From the NCBI GenBank assembly GCA_020047815.1, contig JAIFNG010000175.1:1-64000 (forward strand): DNA of 64,000 bases. Reading direction: 5' to 3'. The stretch comes from Anaerolinea sp. (GTDB lineage: Bacteria; Chloroflexota; Anaerolineae; Anaerolineales; Villigracilaceae). Position 1 is the first letter of the stretch, and each line of letters starts with the position of its first letter. Positions 51,129 through 59,942 of this stretch are shown here, piece by piece. The position numbers and the translations under genes are program-made. Below the pieces are notes generated by a model that was given only the letters and a program-made list of their open reading frames with translations, was not told where the DNA came from and ran no database searches.

Positions 51129-52277
51129 ATGCAACAAAAACTTGGTTCCCTTTTTGACGCCTTATTGCCGGTTATCGCCACGCTTGCCGCGCTTGCCGTA
51201 GGAGCAGTGATGCTCCTCTTTCTCAAAGTCAACCCTGTTGAGGCGTATGCCGCACTTTGGGATGGTGCCTTTGGAAGTTCCAATGCCTTTGCAGAAACAC
51301 TGGTCAAGGCAACCCCTTTGTTGTTGGTGGGGATCGGCATTTGCATCTCATTTCGCGGCGATGTGATTAACATTGGCGGTGAAGGACAAATGATCATTGG
51401 CGCAGTCCTCGCGACGTGGGTTGGCTTGAATTTCACCGGCCTTCCTGGCTGGTTGACGATCACTCTTTCCATGATGGCGGGTTTTTTGGGCGGGGCTATT
51501 TGGGGAGGAATTCCGGGGGTGCTCAAAGCCTATTTCAGTGTGAACGAAATCCTCAGCACAGTAATGATGAATGCCATAGCAGTCCAGCTGATGAACTTCC
51601 TTCTTCGCGGGCCGATGATCGATCCTGCACAGGCAGAGATGGCTTCACAAATTCCTCAAACTGCACGCCTGGAGGAAATTTTCCGCCTGCCGCGATTGGC
51701 GCCGACCCGTTTGCATCTTGGCGCATTGATCGCGGTGATCTTTGCCGTCCTTGTTTACATCCTTTTATGGCGTACTACACTTGGATATCGCATCCGCGCG
51801 GTGGGACAGAACCCGCATGCTTCACGTTATGCGGGCATTAAGGTTCAGCGTTATATGGTTCTTGCCTTGTTGCTGAGCGGCGCTTTTGCCGGACTGGCCG
51901 GGGCGACTCAGGTTTTTGGTGTGAATTACCGCATGATCACTGATGGATCATCATCCGGCTTTACAGGAAGCGCCGGGTTCAATGGGATTGTTGCTGCCTT
52001 ATTTGGCGGTTTGCATCCGATCCTGACCATCCCTGCATCGATCTTATTTGGTGCGCTTTTGGTGGGCGCTAACAAAATGCAAAGGGTGGTTCAGGTTCCT
52101 TCTGCATTGATCACTGCCTTAAATGGATTGGTGGTTGTATTTGTTGTCAGTAGTGAAATTATTCGCAAGAGACGACAACGAAGGCGGGAGGCGGTTGCCA
52201 AACGGGATGATGAAACTCCACCCCCTGCAGTTGAAGCAGGAAATAAAAAAATCCAGCAAGCGGAGGTGGGTTCATGA
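51129..52277 (+). CDS. Nucleoside ABC transporter permease, transporter 2 (first)
   Basis: A 382-residue BPD_transp_2 permease of the YufP/NupB type. VKATPLLLVGIGICISFRGDVINIGGEGQMIIGA and SVNEILSTVMMNAIAVQ match the equivalent parts of the transporter 1 protein, so the two are paralogs. The C-terminal 40 residues are charged and cytosolic. It starts 54 bases after the GntR gene and overlaps the next permease by four bases. Confidence 0.93.
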   Translation: MQQKLGSLFDALLPVIATLAALAVGAVMLLFLKVNPVEAYAALWDGAFGSSNAFAETLVKATPLLLVGIGICISFRGDVINIGGEGQMIIGAVLATWVGLNFTGLPGWLTITLSMMAGFLGGAIWGGIPGVLKAYFSVNEILSTVMMNAIAVQLMNFLLRGPMIDPAQAEMASQIPQTARLEEIFRLPRLAPTRLHLGALIAVIFAVLVYILLWRTTLGYRIRAVGQNPHASRYAGIKVQRYMVLALLLSGAFAGLAGATQVFGVNYRMITDGSSSGFTGSAGFNGIVAALFGGLHPILTIPASILFGALLVGANKMQRVVQVPSALITALNGLVVVFVVSSEIIRKRRQRRREAVAKRDDETPPPAVEAGNKKIQQAEVGS

Positions 52278-53206
52278 TATCTGATCTCTTTACTGTCACC
52301 GTGCTGATCGGCATTTTGGCATCTGGAATTCGCCTATCCACTCCATATTTATTTGCCGCAATTGGTGAAACCTTTGGACAAAAAAGCGGCGTGCTTAATC
52401 TGGGCGTTGAAGGACAAATGCTGTTAGGTGCTTTTGCCGCGTTTTATGTCGCGCTTACAACCGGGAATTTGTGGCTTGGTCTGTTTACTGCCATGATCGT
52501 TGGTGCGTTGATGGGGCTTGCCATGGCATATGTGACCGTCAATTTACATGCCGAACAGGGTATCAGCGGTATCGGTTTCTATCTCTTCGGCCTGGGCATG
52601 AGCGATTTGCTGTTCCAAAAGTTAATGGGTACAGTGGAAACAGTTAAAGGTTTTCCAGAAATTTATATCCCGGGTTTGAGCGATATTCCTGGAATCGGTA
52701 AAATTTTCTTTAGCCAGAATATTCTGGTCTATATCGCATATTTGCTTGTGCCTATTGCCTGGTTCGTATTGAATAAGACCACCCTGGGGTTGAAGATCCG
52801 TTCGGTGGGTGAAAACCCCGATGCGGCGGATTCACTCGGTGTAAGCGTGTCCCGTATTCGATATTTCACCATCATCCTTGGCGGAACGCTTTCCGGGATT
52901 GCCGGTGCATCCCTGTCCATCGCTTTACTGAATGTTTTCCAGCAGAATATGACCAGCGGACTTGGCTTTATTGCGGTGGCGTTGGTTTACTTTGGCGCAT
53001 GGCGCCCCATTGGCGTTTTAGGCGGCGCTTTATTGTTTAGTTTGATAAATTCCCTGCAATTGTGGGTGCAGGTATTGAGCATTCCCATTCCTTCTGATAT
53101 TGCGGTGATGATGCCGTATGTAGTGACGATTTTGGTGTTGGTAGCCACAGTATCGAAAGTTCGCGCCCCGTCAGCGTTGACGAAGCCCTTTGAGCGGGGC
53201 GATTAA
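52274..53206 (+). CDS. Nucleoside ABC transporter permease, transporter 2 (second)
   Basis: A 310-residue YufQ/NupC-type permease. AAIGETFGQKSGVLNLGVEGQMLLGAF and LKIRSVGENPDAADSLGVSVSRIR are the family marks. Start and stop overlap by ATGA with the gene before, behind GGAGGT. In this second operon the permeases come first and the binding protein and ATPase last, the reverse of transporter 1. Confidence 0.93.
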   Translation: MISDLFTVTVLIGILASGIRLSTPYLFAAIGETFGQKSGVLNLGVEGQMLLGAFAAFYVALTTGNLWLGLFTAMIVGALMGLAMAYVTVNLHAEQGISGIGFYLFGLGMSDLLFQKLMGTVETVKGFPEIYIPGLSDIPGIGKIFFSQNILVYIAYLLVPIAWFVLNKTTLGLKIRSVGENPDAADSLGVSVSRIRYFTIILGGTLSGIAGASLSIALLNVFQQNMTSGLGFIAVALVYFGAWRPIGVLGGALLFSLINSLQLWVQVLSIPIPSDIAVMMPYVVTILVLVATVSKVRAPSALTKPFERGD

Positions 53207-53314
53207 TCCATGACAAGGAGGTGGACCCTCAGCCTGACATGTTAATTTGAATTTCGAAACAGGATATTTGTCCCGTCGAAAGAAAAGTAATAAACACTAT
53301 CCAAGGAGAAGAAG

Positions 53315-54382
53315 ATGAAAAAAATTGTTTGGTTTTTACTCACCATGGCGCTTGTCTTAAGTGCCTGCGGCGCTCCCGCCGTTGCCACTGAAGCCCCCGC
53401 TGCTGAAGCGCCTGCTGCCACTGAGGCTCCCGCTGTTGCCACTGAAGCACCCGCTGCTACTGAAGCACCAGTCATGGCTGAACCGTTCCGCGTGGCCGTT
53501 GTAATGCCCAGTGCCACCACTGACCTGGCGTTTGGTCAATCCATGTACGATGCCCTCGTCCGCGTTCAGGAAGAGATGGGTGCAGATAAGTTCGAGTTCG
53601 TTTATTCTGAAGGCATGTTCGTTGTGGACGATGCCGCTGCCGCCATCCGTGATTATGCCACCCAGGGTTTCGATCTGATTATCGCCCATGGTTCACAGTA
53701 CGGTTCCTCTTTACAGGAAATTGCCCCCGACTTCCCCGAAACCAGTTTTGCCTGGGGTACAACAGTTGATACATTTGGTCTCCCCAATGTATTCGCCTAT
53801 GAAGCATTGTCCCAGGAAGGCGGCTATGTTAACGGCGTATTGGCAGCTTCCCTCAGCACCAGCAAAGTGATCGGTATTGTTGGACCGATTGAAACCGGTG
53901 ATGCCAAGTTGTATGTTGATGGTTTCAAAGCTGGTGTTGTTGCGACTGATCCCGCGATCCAGGTGAACGTTAATTATATTGGTTCCTTCTCGGATGTTGC
54001 TCTTGCCTCCGAAGCTGCCACCACCCACATTGCCGCTGGCGCCGATGTTTTGACCGGCTCTGCTCAGATGGTTGTCGGCGCGATCGGAAAGGCCGAGGAA
54101 GCCAATGCCTTGTGGTTCGGTACTCAATCCAATCAGGCGTCGCTTGCCCCATCGATTGTGGTAGCCAGCCAGGTGTATCACTGGGAAGTCATGCTCAATG
54201 AGATGATCGGTCTCATTCAGGAAGGCACCCTCGGTGGACAGTCCTTTGCTGCCAATCTTGCCAATGGCGGACAGGTGATCGAATTTAACGCAGATTACGC
54301 GCTGTCTGATGAAGCCAAAGCTTTGGCTGACGAGACCATCAAAGGTATCGTTGACGGCACGATTACAATTGCTCTGCCGTAG
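53315..54382 (+). CDS. BMP family nucleoside-binding lipoprotein, transporter 2
   Basis: A 355-residue lipoprotein with lipobox VLSACG and an Ala/Pro/Thr/Glu repeat linker to about residue 50. The BMP domain starts FRVAVVMPSATTDLAFGQSM and has GSQYGSSLQEIAPDFPET. It is clearly a different subgroup from the transporter 1 binding protein, so the two systems probably take up different compounds. AAGGAG precedes the ATG. The ATPase gene follows after a strong hairpin. Confidence 0.92.
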   Translation: MKKIVWFLLTMALVLSACGAPAVATEAPAAEAPAATEAPAVATEAPAATEAPVMAEPFRVAVVMPSATTDLAFGQSMYDALVRVQEEMGADKFEFVYSEGMFVVDDAAAAIRDYATQGFDLIIAHGSQYGSSLQEIAPDFPETSFAWGTTVDTFGLPNVFAYEALSQEGGYVNGVLAASLSTSKVIGIVGPIETGDAKLYVDGFKAGVVATDPAIQVNVNYIGSFSDVALASEAATTHIAAGADVLTGSAQMVVGAIGKAEEANALWFGTQSNQASLAPSIVVASQVYHWEVMLNEMIGLIQEGTLGGQSFAANLANGGQVIEFNADYALSDEAKALADETIKGIVDGTITIALP

Positions 54383-54396
54383 TCTCTTATAGAAAA

Positions 54397-54430
54397 AGAC
54401 CTGACAGGTTTTCCTAAACCTGTCAGGTCT
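54397..54430. promoter_or_regulatory. Perfect 15-bp hairpin between BMP protein and ATPase genes, transporter 2
   Basis: AGACCTGACAGGTTT pairs exactly with AAACCTGTCAGGTCT around TCCT. It occupies the same place as the weaker hairpin in transporter 1, so control of binding-protein message is a likely role. A weak T run (ATTTTT) lies 9 bases further on. Confidence 0.65.
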
Positions 54431-54454
54431 AATCCAATTTTTAGGATGGCACCC

Positions 54455-56014
54455 ATGAGCGAAACCGATAAACTCCCCTCTGGACGGGCTCGTATCAATA
54501 GCCTGGAAATGCGCGGCATTACCAAGAGATTCCCTGGTGTGCTTGCCAGTGATCATGTTGACTTCGATGTGAAATCTGGTGAAGTCCATGCCCTTTTGGG
54601 CGAAAATGGCGCGGGTAAAAGCACGTTGATGAAAATCCTGTATGGTTTATATCATCCTGACGAAGGCGAGGTATTGATCAACGGCAAGCCAGTCAGAATT
54701 TCTTCACCCACAGATTCGATCAATCTCGGCATTGGCATGATCCACCAGCATTTTATGCTGGTGCAGACCATGACCGTGGCTGAAAATGTTGCACTGGGAC
54801 TGCCATCCTCCCGTGGTGCGCTGACAGACCTTGACCGCGTTTCGAAACGGATCGTCGAACTGGCAGATATCTATGGTCTGAGAATTGACCCATCGGCCTA
54901 TATCTGGCAGTTATCTGTGGGGCAGCAGCAACGGGTGGAAATTATTAAAGCCCTGTATCGCGGGGCAGCCTTGCTTATCCTTGACGAGCCAACCGCTGTT
55001 CTCACCCCGCAGGAAGTGGATGAATTATTCGTCATTATGAATCAGATGGTCAGGGATGGGCACGGGCTTGTTTTTATTTCTCACAAACTGCATGAAGTGG
55101 TTGAAATCAGCCATCGCATTTCTGTTCTGCGTGATGGACGTATGATCGGTACGCGCCTCACGTCTGAAACCACCAAACAAGACCTTGCCAACTGGATGGT
55201 TGGACGTGAAGTCGGATTTACCCCGGATCGCGGACAAGTGGAGTGTGGTGGTCCCCGCTTGCAGCTCAAAGATGTATCCTGTGGCAGTGACCGTGGGACA
55301 CCAGGCTTGCGCGGCATCAGCATTGATGTTTGCTCGGGTGAAATTTTGGGTATTGCGGGAGTCTCTGGTAATGGTCAACGCGAGTTGGCGGAAACCATTA
55401 CAGGTTTGCGGAAAACAACAGGCGGACAGGTCTTTTTGGAAGGAAATGACATCACCGGGTTTTCCCCATCTGATGTCACAGACCGGATGCTTTCCTACAT
55501 CCCTGAAGAACGTATGCGCGATGGGATGATCAAGGATTTCACAGTTGCTGAAAATATGATCCTGCGTGAGCATGAAAAAATGCCTTACTCACGTTATGGA
55601 TTTCTCAACCTGCGCGAAATTTCCCAACATGCCGACCAATTGATCAAAAAATTTCATGTTAAGACTCCTTCGCGTGAAACCCATGCCAAAAATCTTTCCG
55701 GCGGTAATATTCAAAAGATCGTCCTGGCACGTGAAATTTTTCGCACCCCGCGTGTCATCATTGCTGCCCAACCCACCCGCGGACTGGATATTGGCGCGAC
55801 TGAGTACGTCCGTGAGCAATTGCTTGAACAACGAAAACAAGGCGTGGCGATCATGCTTATATCCGAAGACCTTGATGAGATCCTTGCACTTTCCGACCGC
55901 ATTGCTGTCATCTACGAAGGCCAGGTCATGGATATTGTTCCACGCGCTGAAGCCACTCCGGCAAAACTTGGCTTATTAATGGCAGGTGTTCATCCTGAAG
56001 AAACACCCGCATAA
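54455..56014 (+). CDS. Nucleoside ABC transporter ATPase (two nucleotide-binding domains), transporter 2
   Basis: About 519 residues from ATG 54455, which has AGG nine bases upstream. The ATG at 54446 leaves no spacing. It has two ABC domains: Walker A GENGAGKSTLMK, MIHQHFML, LSVGQQQRVEIIK and LLILDEPTAVLTP in the first, GVSGNGQREL and LSGGNIQKIVLAREI with QPTRGLDIGA in the second. It is a clear paralog of the transporter 1 ATPase. It is the last gene of the second transporter set and is followed by the xanthine dehydrogenase genes. Confidence 0.94.
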   Translation: MSETDKLPSGRARINSLEMRGITKRFPGVLASDHVDFDVKSGEVHALLGENGAGKSTLMKILYGLYHPDEGEVLINGKPVRISSPTDSINLGIGMIHQHFMLVQTMTVAENVALGLPSSRGALTDLDRVSKRIVELADIYGLRIDPSAYIWQLSVGQQQRVEIIKALYRGAALLILDEPTAVLTPQEVDELFVIMNQMVRDGHGLVFISHKLHEVVEISHRISVLRDGRMIGTRLTSETTKQDLANWMVGREVGFTPDRGQVECGGPRLQLKDVSCGSDRGTPGLRGISIDVCSGEILGIAGVSGNGQRELAETITGLRKTTGGQVFLEGNDITGFSPSDVTDRMLSYIPEERMRDGMIKDFTVAENMILREHEKMPYSRYGFLNLREISQHADQLIKKFHVKTPSRETHAKNLSGGNIQKIVLAREIFRTPRVIIAAQPTRGLDIGATEYVREQLLEQRKQGVAIMLISEDLDEILALSDRIAVIYEGQVMDIVPRAEATPAKLGLLMAGVHPEETPA

Positions 56015-56146
56015 TTTTTAATGTGCAGGAAAAGCAGTAAAATATAAATCATCGGTTCGGTGGTCGCTGTTTGCGAAGTGCATCAGCGGCGTTGGGTTAG
56101 ACCCCATCGAAAAGTGCCGCCGCTTAGCAAGAAAGAGGAAACCACT

Positions 56147-57019
56147 ATGAACCTTTGGCAGGAATACAAAAGACCCGCTTCGATTGCAGAAGCAATTCAA
56201 GCGCTAACATCTGCACCTGGCCCTGCAATGCCCATTGCAGGCGGTACAGACTTGATGCTTGACCTAAAACAAGGTCGTCATTCACCCGTCCATACTCTAA
56301 TTGATCTGACATTTATCAGGGAGATGACCGTCCTTGAGTTGAGGGGGGATGAACTTTTTATCGGCGCCTCCGTTGCAGTCAACCAGGTTGCGACAGATCC
56401 TTTAGTGGGTGACCACGCCCAGGCATTGGTCGAAGCCTGTAATTTGATCGCAGGACCACAAGTCCGTAACACCGCCACCATCGGGGGAAATGTGGCGCAC
56501 GCACTCCCCGCTGCAGATGGGACCATCGCCCTTACCGCCCTCGATGCGCAAGCTGAGGTTGCGAGTCCTGCAGGTGTCCGCCGAATGCCATTTACTTCGC
56601 TTTTCCTCGGGCCGGGAAAGTCTTCCATTAATAAAAGTGAAGAAATCATCGTTGGCTTTTACCTTCCCAAATTGAAAAAGGGACAAGCCTCCTGCTTCAA
56701 ACGCATCATGCGCCCGCAGGGAGTTGCGCTTCCCATTCTGAATTGCTCTGTCTGGCTTGAACGTGAAAAAGATACAGTAAAGGATATTCATATCGCTGTC
56801 GGTCCCGGCGGCTCGACTCCCTTCCGGGCTACAGAAGCAGAAGCTGCCTTGTGTGGACGATCTTTCAGTGAAGAGACTTTCAGCCATGCACTTGAGGCTC
56901 TGCTGGGTCAAGCCAAATTCCGCACCAGTGCCCGCCGTGCCAGCGCAGAATACCGCAAACATATTGTTGGCGGTTTATTTAGAGATGTATTTGAAGCAGC
57001 GTGGAAACGCGCAGAATAG
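56147..57019 (+). CDS. Xanthine dehydrogenase FAD-binding subunit
   Basis: About 290 residues from ATG 56147, with AGAGG upstream. The frame from 56060 adds an unlikely leader. It is a CoxM-type flavoprotein: PAMPIAGGTDLMLDLK binds FAD diphosphate, followed by GASVAVNQVATDPLV and QVRNTATIGGNVAHALPAAD. It would pass electrons from the iron-sulfur centres of the partner subunit to NAD or another acceptor. The gene for the iron-sulfur/molybdenum subunit follows after ten bases, so the two form one enzyme. Confidence 0.93.
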   Translation: MNLWQEYKRPASIAEAIQALTSAPGPAMPIAGGTDLMLDLKQGRHSPVHTLIDLTFIREMTVLELRGDELFIGASVAVNQVATDPLVGDHAQALVEACNLIAGPQVRNTATIGGNVAHALPAADGTIALTALDAQAEVASPAGVRRMPFTSLFLGPGKSSINKSEEIIVGFYLPKLKKGQASCFKRIMRPQGVALPILNCSVWLEREKDTVKDIHIAVGPGGSTPFRATEAEAALCGRSFSEETFSHALEALLGQAKFRTSARRASAEYRKHIVGGLFRDVFEAAWKRAE

Positions 57020-57029
57020 GATTAATGGT

Positions 57030-59825
57030 ATGTCAAACATAAATCTATCAGTCAATGGCAAACAATATTCACTTGCTCCCGTTGCGGGCGAGACTTTATC
57101 CACCCTCCTTCGACAAAGGCTTAACCTCACAGGTACAAAGATCGGCTGCGAGGAAGCTGAGTGCGGGGCATGCACTGTCCTTGTGAACGGTGAACCGACA
57201 ATGTCCTGTGTTTATCCCGCAGAGCGCGCGGATGGCAAGACCATTGTCACCATCGAGGGACTTGCCCAGCGTGTCCATGAAGAGATGAAGCTGCATCCAC
57301 TGCAGGAAGCTTTTGTGGAACATGGCGCAGTTCAATGCGGATTCTGCATCCCCGGTCAAATTATGACTGCTTATGCCCTGCTCAAACGCAACCCGGATCC
57401 CACCAGTGACGATGTTCGTTTTGCGTTAAAGGATACACTCTGTCGTTGCGCGGGTTATCCTTCCATCCAAAATGCCATCCTTGCCGCGGCGCAAGCTTTG
57501 CGTACCGGTGAGCCTGTTCAAAAGCCAGATCACATACCCGATTCTATTCACACGCACAAAACGGTTGGACATAAACACTTGCGCCCTGAAGCAGTTGAAA
57601 AGGTAACGGGCAAGGCTATCTATACTGATGACCTGACATTTGACGGCATGTTATTTGCAAAAGCCAAACGCGCCATGATCCCGCATGGGTTTCTAACGAA
57701 ACTGGATATTTCCAAGGCAAAAGCATTGAAGGGTGTCCTGGCGGTCTTAACCGCGGATGACATCCCCGGCGAACACAATCACGGGTTGGTCATCTATGAC
57801 TGGCCTGTCATGGTGGGTATTGGGGAGCGTGTTCGCTATGTGGGCGATGCGCTTGCCATTGTCGCCGCGGAAACCCAGGAGATCGCCGACCAGGCATCCG
57901 GGTTGATTGAAGCGGAGTTTGACCTGCAACCTATAATTACCAACCCTGTTCAGGCACGCCAGGATGGTGTGCCGCAGATCCATGAGAAAGGCAACCTGCT
58001 CAAGCACATTAAAGTCCGCAAAGGTGACATGGATGCGGGTTTTGCCAGTGCTGATGTGGTCCTCGAACACACCTTCCACACCCCAACCACCGACCATGCT
58101 TTCATCGAACCTGAGTGCAGCATTGGGGTGCCGCTAGAAAATGGGCGTATGGAAATTTATGTCGGCTCACAAATTCCATATCAGGATAAAACCCAGGTGG
58201 CGCGTGCATTAGGGTGGGATGAAGAACGGGTGCGCATTGTTGGGCAGTTGATGGGCGGCGGTTTTGGCGGCAAGGAAGACATCATGGGACAGATCCATGT
58301 TGCCCTGCTTGCCAACGTGACCCAGCGTCCTGTAAAATTGTTGTTTGACCGTCAGGAAAGTTTGCTTGTGCACCCCAAGCGCCATGCCACTCAAATCCGG
58401 GTTAAAGTTGGGGCAAAGAAAGATGGGCGCATTGTTGCCATGGATACCGAGTTATATGGTGACACAGGTGCGTATGCGTCGCTCGGCGAAAAAGTAATGA
58501 CCCGTGCCACCACGCATTCGGCAGGTCCCTACGATATTGAAAACGTCCGTGCTGATTGTTATGCCATGTACACCAACAACCCACCTTCGGGTGCATTCCG
58601 CGGATTTGGTGTAACGCAGTCCGCTTTTGCTGTTGAATCGATGATGGATATGCTTGCTGAAAAATTGAAGATGGATCGCGTGGAACTGCGCCGGATGAAT
58701 GCGCTGCATGTTGGAAGCATCACCAATACAGGACAGGTCCTGCGTGATTCGGTGGGTTTGACGGAATGTATCGATAAAGTGGAAGCGGAAATGCGGAGGG
58801 TCGATCCAAATCCATTCAGTCCGAAAGTTGATCCTGAGAACCCGAACCTGGTGCGTGCCTGGGGATATGCTTCTGCCTATAAAAACACGGGACTTGGCGG
58901 CGGTGCGCCTGATAAATCAGGTGCAGATGTCGAGCTGTACGAAGATGGTACTTTCCAGGTCCGCAGTTCAGCCGCTGAACTTGGGCAGGGACTCGTCACC
59001 GTTATGCGCCTGGTGGTTTCGGAAGAAATGTCAATTGCACCTGAGAAAGTCAGTGTCCTTGTCATGGATACCGACCTGACTCCGAATGGTGGGCCAACCA
59101 CGGCCTCCCGTCAGACCTTTGTTACAGGTAATGCGTCACGCTATGCTGCAAAGACCCTGCGTGAGCAAATCTCTGCCACGATGGCGGAGAAGTATGATGT
59201 GCGCCCCGAGCAGATACGCTTTGAAGATGGTATTGTCCATGTTAACGGACATTCAATGACCTACGCGGAAATCTATAAGGAAATGATGGGGATGGGACAG
59301 AAGCCGCTTGTCCGCTATGAATATGAAGCGCCCAAGACTAAACCACTTGGGGAAGGCGGTGACATGCATTTCGCATTCTCCTTTGCCACCCAAGCCGCCG
59401 AAGTGGAAGTGAACAAATTAACGGGTGAGGTGCGCGTGCTTAAGGTTATCTCTGCCAACGACGTGGGCATGGCGGTCAACCCTCTCGGCTTGCAGGGACA
59501 GGTCGAAGGCGGCGTGATGATGGGTCTAGGCAACTGCCTTACCGAAGAGTTTATTGTCGAGAACGGCAACGTGGTCACAGACCATCTCGCCCGTTACCGT
59601 GTGCCCGGCATCATGCTCACCCCTGAGATCACCTCCATCATCGTTGAGCATCCTGTGGAAGCAGGTCCTTATGGTGCGAAGGGCGTTGGCGAAGTATCCA
59701 GCATCCCCACCACACCCGCCATTACCAACGCCATTTATAACGCGGTGGGTGTAAGAATTTTCAAACTCCCTGTGGATCAGGAAATGATAGCAAAGGAGTT
59801 GTGGGAGCGGGAAAGTAATAAGTAG
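57030..59825 (+). CDS. Xanthine dehydrogenase, fused iron-sulfur and molybdenum subunit
   Basis: About 931 residues from ATG 57030. The frame from 56853 overlaps the FAD gene. Residues 1-155 carry two [2Fe-2S] clusters: GCEEAECGACTVLVNG, then VQCGFCIPGQIM and DTLCRCAGYPSIQ. The rest is the molybdopterin part, with QLMGGGFGGKEDI, GAFRGFGVTQSAFAVE and KGVGEVSSIPTTPAI, which contains the catalytic Glu. Xanthine dehydrogenases oxidise hypoxanthine and xanthine to urate. Related hydroxylases act on other N-heterocycles, so the substrate rests on context. No in-frame stop or selenocysteine is seen. A strong terminator follows. Confidence 0.93.
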   Translation: MSNINLSVNGKQYSLAPVAGETLSTLLRQRLNLTGTKIGCEEAECGACTVLVNGEPTMSCVYPAERADGKTIVTIEGLAQRVHEEMKLHPLQEAFVEHGAVQCGFCIPGQIMTAYALLKRNPDPTSDDVRFALKDTLCRCAGYPSIQNAILAAAQALRTGEPVQKPDHIPDSIHTHKTVGHKHLRPEAVEKVTGKAIYTDDLTFDGMLFAKAKRAMIPHGFLTKLDISKAKALKGVLAVLTADDIPGEHNHGLVIYDWPVMVGIGERVRYVGDALAIVAAETQEIADQASGLIEAEFDLQPIITNPVQARQDGVPQIHEKGNLLKHIKVRKGDMDAGFASADVVLEHTFHTPTTDHAFIEPECSIGVPLENGRMEIYVGSQIPYQDKTQVARALGWDEERVRIVGQLMGGGFGGKEDIMGQIHVALLANVTQRPVKLLFDRQESLLVHPKRHATQIRVKVGAKKDGRIVAMDTELYGDTGAYASLGEKVMTRATTHSAGPYDIENVRADCYAMYTNNPPSGAFRGFGVTQSAFAVESMMDMLAEKLKMDRVELRRMNALHVGSITNTGQVLRDSVGLTECIDKVEAEMRRVDPNPFSPKVDPENPNLVRAWGYASAYKNTGLGGGAPDKSGADVELYEDGTFQVRSSAAELGQGLVTVMRLVVSEEMSIAPEKVSVLVMDTDLTPNGGPTTASRQTFVTGNASRYAAKTLREQISATMAEKYDVRPEQIRFEDGIVHVNGHSMTYAEIYKEMMGMGQKPLVRYEYEAPKTKPLGEGGDMHFAFSFATQAAEVEVNKLTGEVRVLKVISANDVGMAVNPLGLQGQVEGGVMMGLGNCLTEEFIVENGNVVTDHLARYRVPGIMLTPEITSIIVEHPVEAGPYGAKGVGEVSSIPTTPAITNAIYNAVGVRIFKLPVDQEMIAKELWERESNK

Positions 59826-59846
59826 AAAGTGAAAAATTGACATTAA

Positions 59847-59886
59847 AAAAAGGGCTCTCAGGTCTAAAACCCTGAGAGCCCTTTTT
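59847..59886. terminator. Bidirectional terminator at the end of the purine island
   Basis: AAAAAGGGCTCTCAGG pairs exactly with CCTGAGAGCCCTTTTT around an eight-base loop. It closes the xanthine dehydrogenase operon and the convergent glycyl radical enzyme operon. Confidence 0.92.
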
Positions 59887-59942
59887 GCTTATCCATCCTT
59901 GAATCCTGGTTCCCAACCCAGTGACACTGAAAACAGGTGTTA

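Noticed and set aside
56853-57029. N-terminal extension of the xanthine dehydrogenase frame
   Set aside because: It lies over the FAD subunit gene, and the iron-sulfur domain starts normally at ATG 57030.
57030-59825. Selenocysteine in the xanthine dehydrogenase or YgeY-type enzyme
   Set aside because: Both frames are open without in-frame TGA, so the selenium link in the family name does not imply selenocysteine here.
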